DNA of 64,000 bases from Agreia sp. VKM Ac-1783. GTDB taxonomy: Bacteria; Actinomycetota; Actinomycetes; Actinomycetales; Microbacteriaceae. How positions within the stretch are numbered: the stretch's first letter is position 1; every line of letters starts with the position of its first letter. This document shows, piece by piece, positions 61,328 to 64,000 of this stretch. Made by a program: the position numbers and the translations under genes. The notes under the pieces are model-generated. The model was not told the DNA's origin, searched no databases, and saw only the letters and a list, made by a program, of their open reading frames with translations. The stretch spans positions 124,001-188,000 of the forward strand of contig NZ_FXWI01000003.1 of assembly GCF_900177765.1 (NCBI RefSeq), given 5' to 3'.

Positions 61328-62210
61328 GTTGCAGATCATCGACGCTCACCACCACCTCACCGACCTGAGCCGGTCCTATCCCTGGCTCGAGGGGCCGGCC
61401 GAGCCGTTTCGCTATCACGGCGACGACCGTCCGCTGCGCCGCTCGTACTCGCTCGACGACTACCTCGCCGACACGCGCGGCTTCGAACTCGTCGGCTCGG
61501 TGCACATCGAGAACGGCGCCCTCTCGCCTGAAGACGAGACCCGTTGGATCGCCGCCGTGGCCGCCGAGCGGGGCTTGCCGAGCGCTCACGTCGCGAAGGT
61601 CTCGCTGCTCGACCCGGATGCCGCGGCGCAGCTGCGCGCGCACGCCGAGGTCGGCATCGTGCGCGGCATCCGCGACATCCTGAACTGGCACCCCGACCCG
61701 GTCTACACGCACCGCGATCGCGCCGGCATCATGACCGACCCCGTGTGGCGGACGAACTTCGCGTCACTGTCCGAGCTCGGGTTGTCGTTCGATCTGCAGG
61801 TGTTTCCGTCGCAGCTGCTGGAGGCCGCCGAGCTGGCGGCCGAGTACCCCGAGGTGAGCATCGTGCTCGACCACGCGGGCATGCCCATCGGGCGCGATCG
61901 GTCGTCGCGCGCGGAGTGGGCGACGGGAATGCGGGCGCTCGCGGCCCGCGAGAATGTGGTGACCAAGGTGTCGGCGCTAGGCACGAACGACCACGACTGG
62001 ACGAGGGAGTCGATCGCGCCCTTCGTACTCGAGACCATAGAGATCTTCGGGCCGTCGCGCACGATGTTCGGCAGCAACTTTCCTGTCGACAGCCTCTACT
62101 CCAGTTTCGGGGACTTGTTCGGCGCCTTCGACGAGCTCACGGCGGACCTATCGGAGGAGGAGCGGCGGGAGCTGTTCGTCGGGACTGCGACGCGGGCGTA
62201 TCGGCTGTGA
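61320..62210 (+). CDS. Amidohydrolase-2-family protein, probable sugar lactonase
   Basis: A 296-residue metal-dependent TIM-barrel hydrolase. The HxH pair is in IIDAHHHLTD, with further ligand candidates in LDHAGMPIG and the late MFGSNFPVDSLY. This is the pattern of COG3618, which includes L-fuconolactonase and other sugar lactonases. Coupled to an SDR dehydrogenase, it would hydrolyse the lactone to the free acid. It is the last gene of the operon; the region after it contains an R1 repeat. Confidence 0.88.
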   Translation: MTELQIIDAHHHLTDLSRSYPWLEGPAEPFRYHGDDRPLRRSYSLDDYLADTRGFELVGSVHIENGALSPEDETRWIAAVAAERGLPSAHVAKVSLLDPDAAAQLRAHAEVGIVRGIRDILNWHPDPVYTHRDRAGIMTDPVWRTNFASLSELGLSFDLQVFPSQLLEAAELAAEYPEVSIVLDHAGMPIGRDRSSRAEWATGMRALAARENVVTKVSALGTNDHDWTRESIAPFVLETIEIFGPSRTMFGSNFPVDSLYSSFGDLFGAFDELTADLSEEERRELFVGTATRAYRL

Positions 62211-62246
62211 TTCGTGTTCGGCGGCGCTTTCGTCGGGCGAGCGGCG

Positions 62247-62318
62247 CTGCAATTCAGGAGAAATCGGCTGCAGACGACGTTTTCGCACGCGGCCGCCCTG
62301 TTCTGCCTGAATAGCAGC
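62247..62318. repeat. Dispersed palindromic repeat R1, copy C
   Basis: GCTGCAATTCAGG (62247-62259) and CCTGAATAGCAGC (62306-62318) pair with one mismatch. The core holds GACGACGTTTTCGCACG and GGCCG, matching copy A closely. It lies between the lactonase-like and photolyase genes, both on the plus strand. Confidence 0.8.
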
Positions 62319-62393
62319 GCCGATGCCGGCCTTGTGGACGCCAACGTTGTCAACGGCGGCGGCCGCGCGGGGCCGTCGGCCTAGTCTGAGCCC

Positions 62394-63878
62394 GTGACCT
62401 CCTCTGCCCGCACCCGCTGGATCTTCGCCGGACAGCTCGGCCCGCTCTTCGACGACGGCGGCCCCATGATGATCGTGGAGGCCCGCTCCGTATTCGGGCG
62501 GCGGCCGATGCACCGGGCCAAGGCGCATCTGCTGCTCTCGGCGATGCGGCACCGCGCCGCCGAACTCGGCGATCGCGTCGAGTACCACCGGGTCGAGCGC
62601 TACTCCGACGTGTTCGACAGCAGAAGCAGCGGCGACGACCTCGAGGTGATCGATCCCACCTCGTGGGCTGCGCGGCGCTTCGTGCGCGAGCGAGGCATCC
62701 ATGTTCTGCCGAGCCGCGGCTTCGTGACGAGCGAGACCGACTTCGCCGCCTGGGCCGACTCGCGCCAGGGCAAACGCCTCTTGCTCGAGGACTTCTACCG
62801 CGGCGTGCGCGAGCGAACGGGCGTGCTGATGCGCGGTGATCAGCCCGAGGGTGGCAAGTTCAACTTCGATCACGACAACCGAAACCCGCCGCCGAAGAAC
62901 GCCGCCGGTCTCGGGCTTCCCGATCCGTGGTGGCCCGTCGAAGACGAGATCGACGACGAGGTGCGTGCCGACCTCGACCGATGGCAGAGCGAGGGCGCCG
63001 TGCAGCTCGTCGGCGACGACGGCCCGCGTCGCTTCGCCGCAACCGCCGCCGAGGCGGAGCAGGCGCTCGCCGACTTCGTCGAGGTGCGCCTGAACGACTT
63101 CGGTCCCTTCGAAGACGCCATGCTCTCAGGCGATTGGACGATGTCGCACTCCCTGCTCAGCGCCCCGATGAACCTCGGCCTGCTCGACCCGCTGCACGCC
63201 ATAGAGACCGTCGAGGCCGAGCACGCCGCCGGCCGCGCTCCGCTCTCGAGCGTCGAGGGCTTCGTGCGACAGATCATGGGATGGCGCGACTACGTCTGGC
63301 ACCTCTACTGGTATCTCGGCGAGGGCTACCGCACCAGTAACAACGCTCTGGATGCGCGCAGGCCGCTTCCCGAGCAATTCCGGCTTCTCGACGCGGCGGC
63401 CATCCGGTCGAACTGTCTGCGGGAGACGATCGACGGGATGCGCAGGCACGGCTGGGCCCATCACATCCAGCGCCTGATGGTGCTCGGAAACTGGGCGTTG
63501 CAGCACGGCTACGACCCGGTGGAGCTGAACGACTGGTTCGTCGATATGTTCGTCGACGGCACGCCGTGGGTGATGCCCGCGAACGTGATCGGCATGTCGC
63601 AGCACGCCGACGGAGGCATCGTGGCGACGAAGCCCTACGTCTCGGGTGGGGCGTACATCGACCGGATGTCGGACTATTGCGGCGGGTGCGAGTTCAATCC
63701 CAAGGTGCGCCTCGGCGAGAACGCGTGCCCGTTCACCGCCGGGTACTGGGCGTTTCTCGACCGGGTCGAGCCGCGCATCCGGCACAACCACCGCATGGCG
63801 CAGCCGCTCAGCGGGCTGCGACGACTGGCCGATCGCGAGGCCGTCGTCGATCAGGAGCTGCACCGCGAGTCGTGGTGA
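62394..63878 (+). CDS. Iron-sulfur bacterial cryptochrome/photolyase (FeS-BCP, PhrB type)
   Basis: A 494-residue flavoprotein of the prokaryotic (6-4) photolyase/CryPro group. The four cysteines that bind the 4Fe-4S cluster are at 341, 429, 432 and 445. The spacing (88, 3 and 13) is identical to that of Agrobacterium PhrB as I recall it (350, 438, 441, 454). The N-terminal antenna domain and the FAD domain (VEGFVRQIMGWRDYVWHLYW and RHGWAHHIQRLMVLGNWAL in parts) are intact. The likely role is light-driven repair of (6-4) photoproducts, and blue-light signalling is possible. It starts with GTG and is a single gene. Confidence 0.93.
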   Translation: MTSSARTRWIFAGQLGPLFDDGGPMMIVEARSVFGRRPMHRAKAHLLLSAMRHRAAELGDRVEYHRVERYSDVFDSRSSGDDLEVIDPTSWAARRFVRERGIHVLPSRGFVTSETDFAAWADSRQGKRLLLEDFYRGVRERTGVLMRGDQPEGGKFNFDHDNRNPPPKNAAGLGLPDPWWPVEDEIDDEVRADLDRWQSEGAVQLVGDDGPRRFAATAAEAEQALADFVEVRLNDFGPFEDAMLSGDWTMSHSLLSAPMNLGLLDPLHAIETVEAEHAAGRAPLSSVEGFVRQIMGWRDYVWHLYWYLGEGYRTSNNALDARRPLPEQFRLLDAAAIRSNCLRETIDGMRRHGWAHHIQRLMVLGNWALQHGYDPVELNDWFVDMFVDGTPWVMPANVIGMSQHADGGIVATKPYVSGGAYIDRMSDYCGGCEFNPKVRLGENACPFTAGYWAFLDRVEPRIRHNHRMAQPLSGLRRLADREAVVDQELHRESW

Positions 63879-64000
63879 CGGTGCATATGCCGCCGGTTCT
63901 TCGATACGGTCGAAAAGTCCTACCGGCTCACACACATACACACACGCCGAAAACCTGCGTCAAGACTAAGGGCCAATCGCTCGGACCGAGCGGGCACGTG
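63879..64000. other. Right-edge intergenic sequence
   Basis: A CA-rich run (about 63930-63948) and a GCTCGGACCGAGC palindrome near 63978-63990 are the only notable features. No gene starts here that can be supported. Confidence 0.4.

Noticed and set aside
1-64000. tRNA, rRNA, riboswitch or prophage signals
   Set aside because: No cloverleaf, rRNA segment, recognised riboswitch core, integrase or phage structural gene was found on reading both strands. A covariance-model scan (tRNAscan, Infernal) was not possible here.

Overview
The window is high-GC DNA whose gene order, frequent 1-8 nt gene overlaps, GTG starts, actinobacterial regulator types and a DUF222/HNH protein with Ala/Pro-rich linkers suggest an actinobacterium, probably Microbacteriaceae. 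The genus cannot be read from the sequence. No rRNA, tRNA, CRISPR array, integrase or transposase was seen. The content is dominated by nutrient uptake and catabolism: four ABC importers, each with its own lipoprotein binding protein, plus a citrate-type symporter.

Layout. 1-3.8 kb: the 3' part of a type I restriction subunit (HsdR) and an HNH endonuclease, in visibly less GC-rich DNA. 3.9-7.5 kb: a lipoprotein, a DUF3592-like membrane protein and a secreted SGNH/GDSL hydrolase. 7.7-14.0 kb: a cellobiose/beta-glucoside operon (binding protein, two permeases, GH1 beta-glucosidase, LacI regulator) with CebR-type operators around a recognisable promoter. 14.3-16.7 kb: an ABC ATPase coupled to a large membrane protein.

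16.7-32.1 kb: a GntR regulator next to a long operon holding a dipeptide-type importer, a Gfo/Idh dehydrogenase, a TldD/TldE metalloprotease pair, two DUF4438-like paralogues and a D-2-hydroxyacid dehydrogenase. A convergent aminotransferase-RidA pair carries the same palindromic operator (TTGTCGACAA), so the two units probably form one regulon. This is the strongest candidate for an undescribed system.

32.4-44.8 kb: a second GntR regulator and a tightly overlapping operon with another dipeptide-type importer (both ATPases fused), a polysaccharide-deacetylase/allantoinase-like protein, an amidohydrolase, an Asp/Glu/hydantoin racemase-like protein, a PfkB kinase, a SIS-domain protein and a BtpA/SgcQ protein. 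The kinase plus SIS pair recalls fructosamine (frl) catabolism but the enzyme set is different. 44.9-47.1 kb: a VOC protein and a DUF222/HNH protein. 47.1-51.8 kb: a CitA/CitB-type two-component system, a coupled unknown protein and a divergent CitMHS transporter.

51.9-62.2 kb: gluconokinase, a monooxygenase-fold small protein and a LacI regulator, divergent from an oxidoreductase with a C-terminal SAF-like region (DXP-reductoisomerase-like family), an RbsABC-type sugar importer, an SDR epimerase/dehydrogenase, a beta-hydroxyacid dehydrogenase and a lactonase-like amidohydrolase. This looks like oxidative catabolism of a sugar or sugar acid. 62.4-63.9 kb: an iron-sulfur bacterial cryptochrome/photolyase with all four cluster cysteines.

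Non-coding structure: three families of dispersed palindromic repeats (one with four copies, two with two copies), a REP-like tandem pair, and a strong stem-loop immediately downstream of each of the four ABC binding-protein genes.
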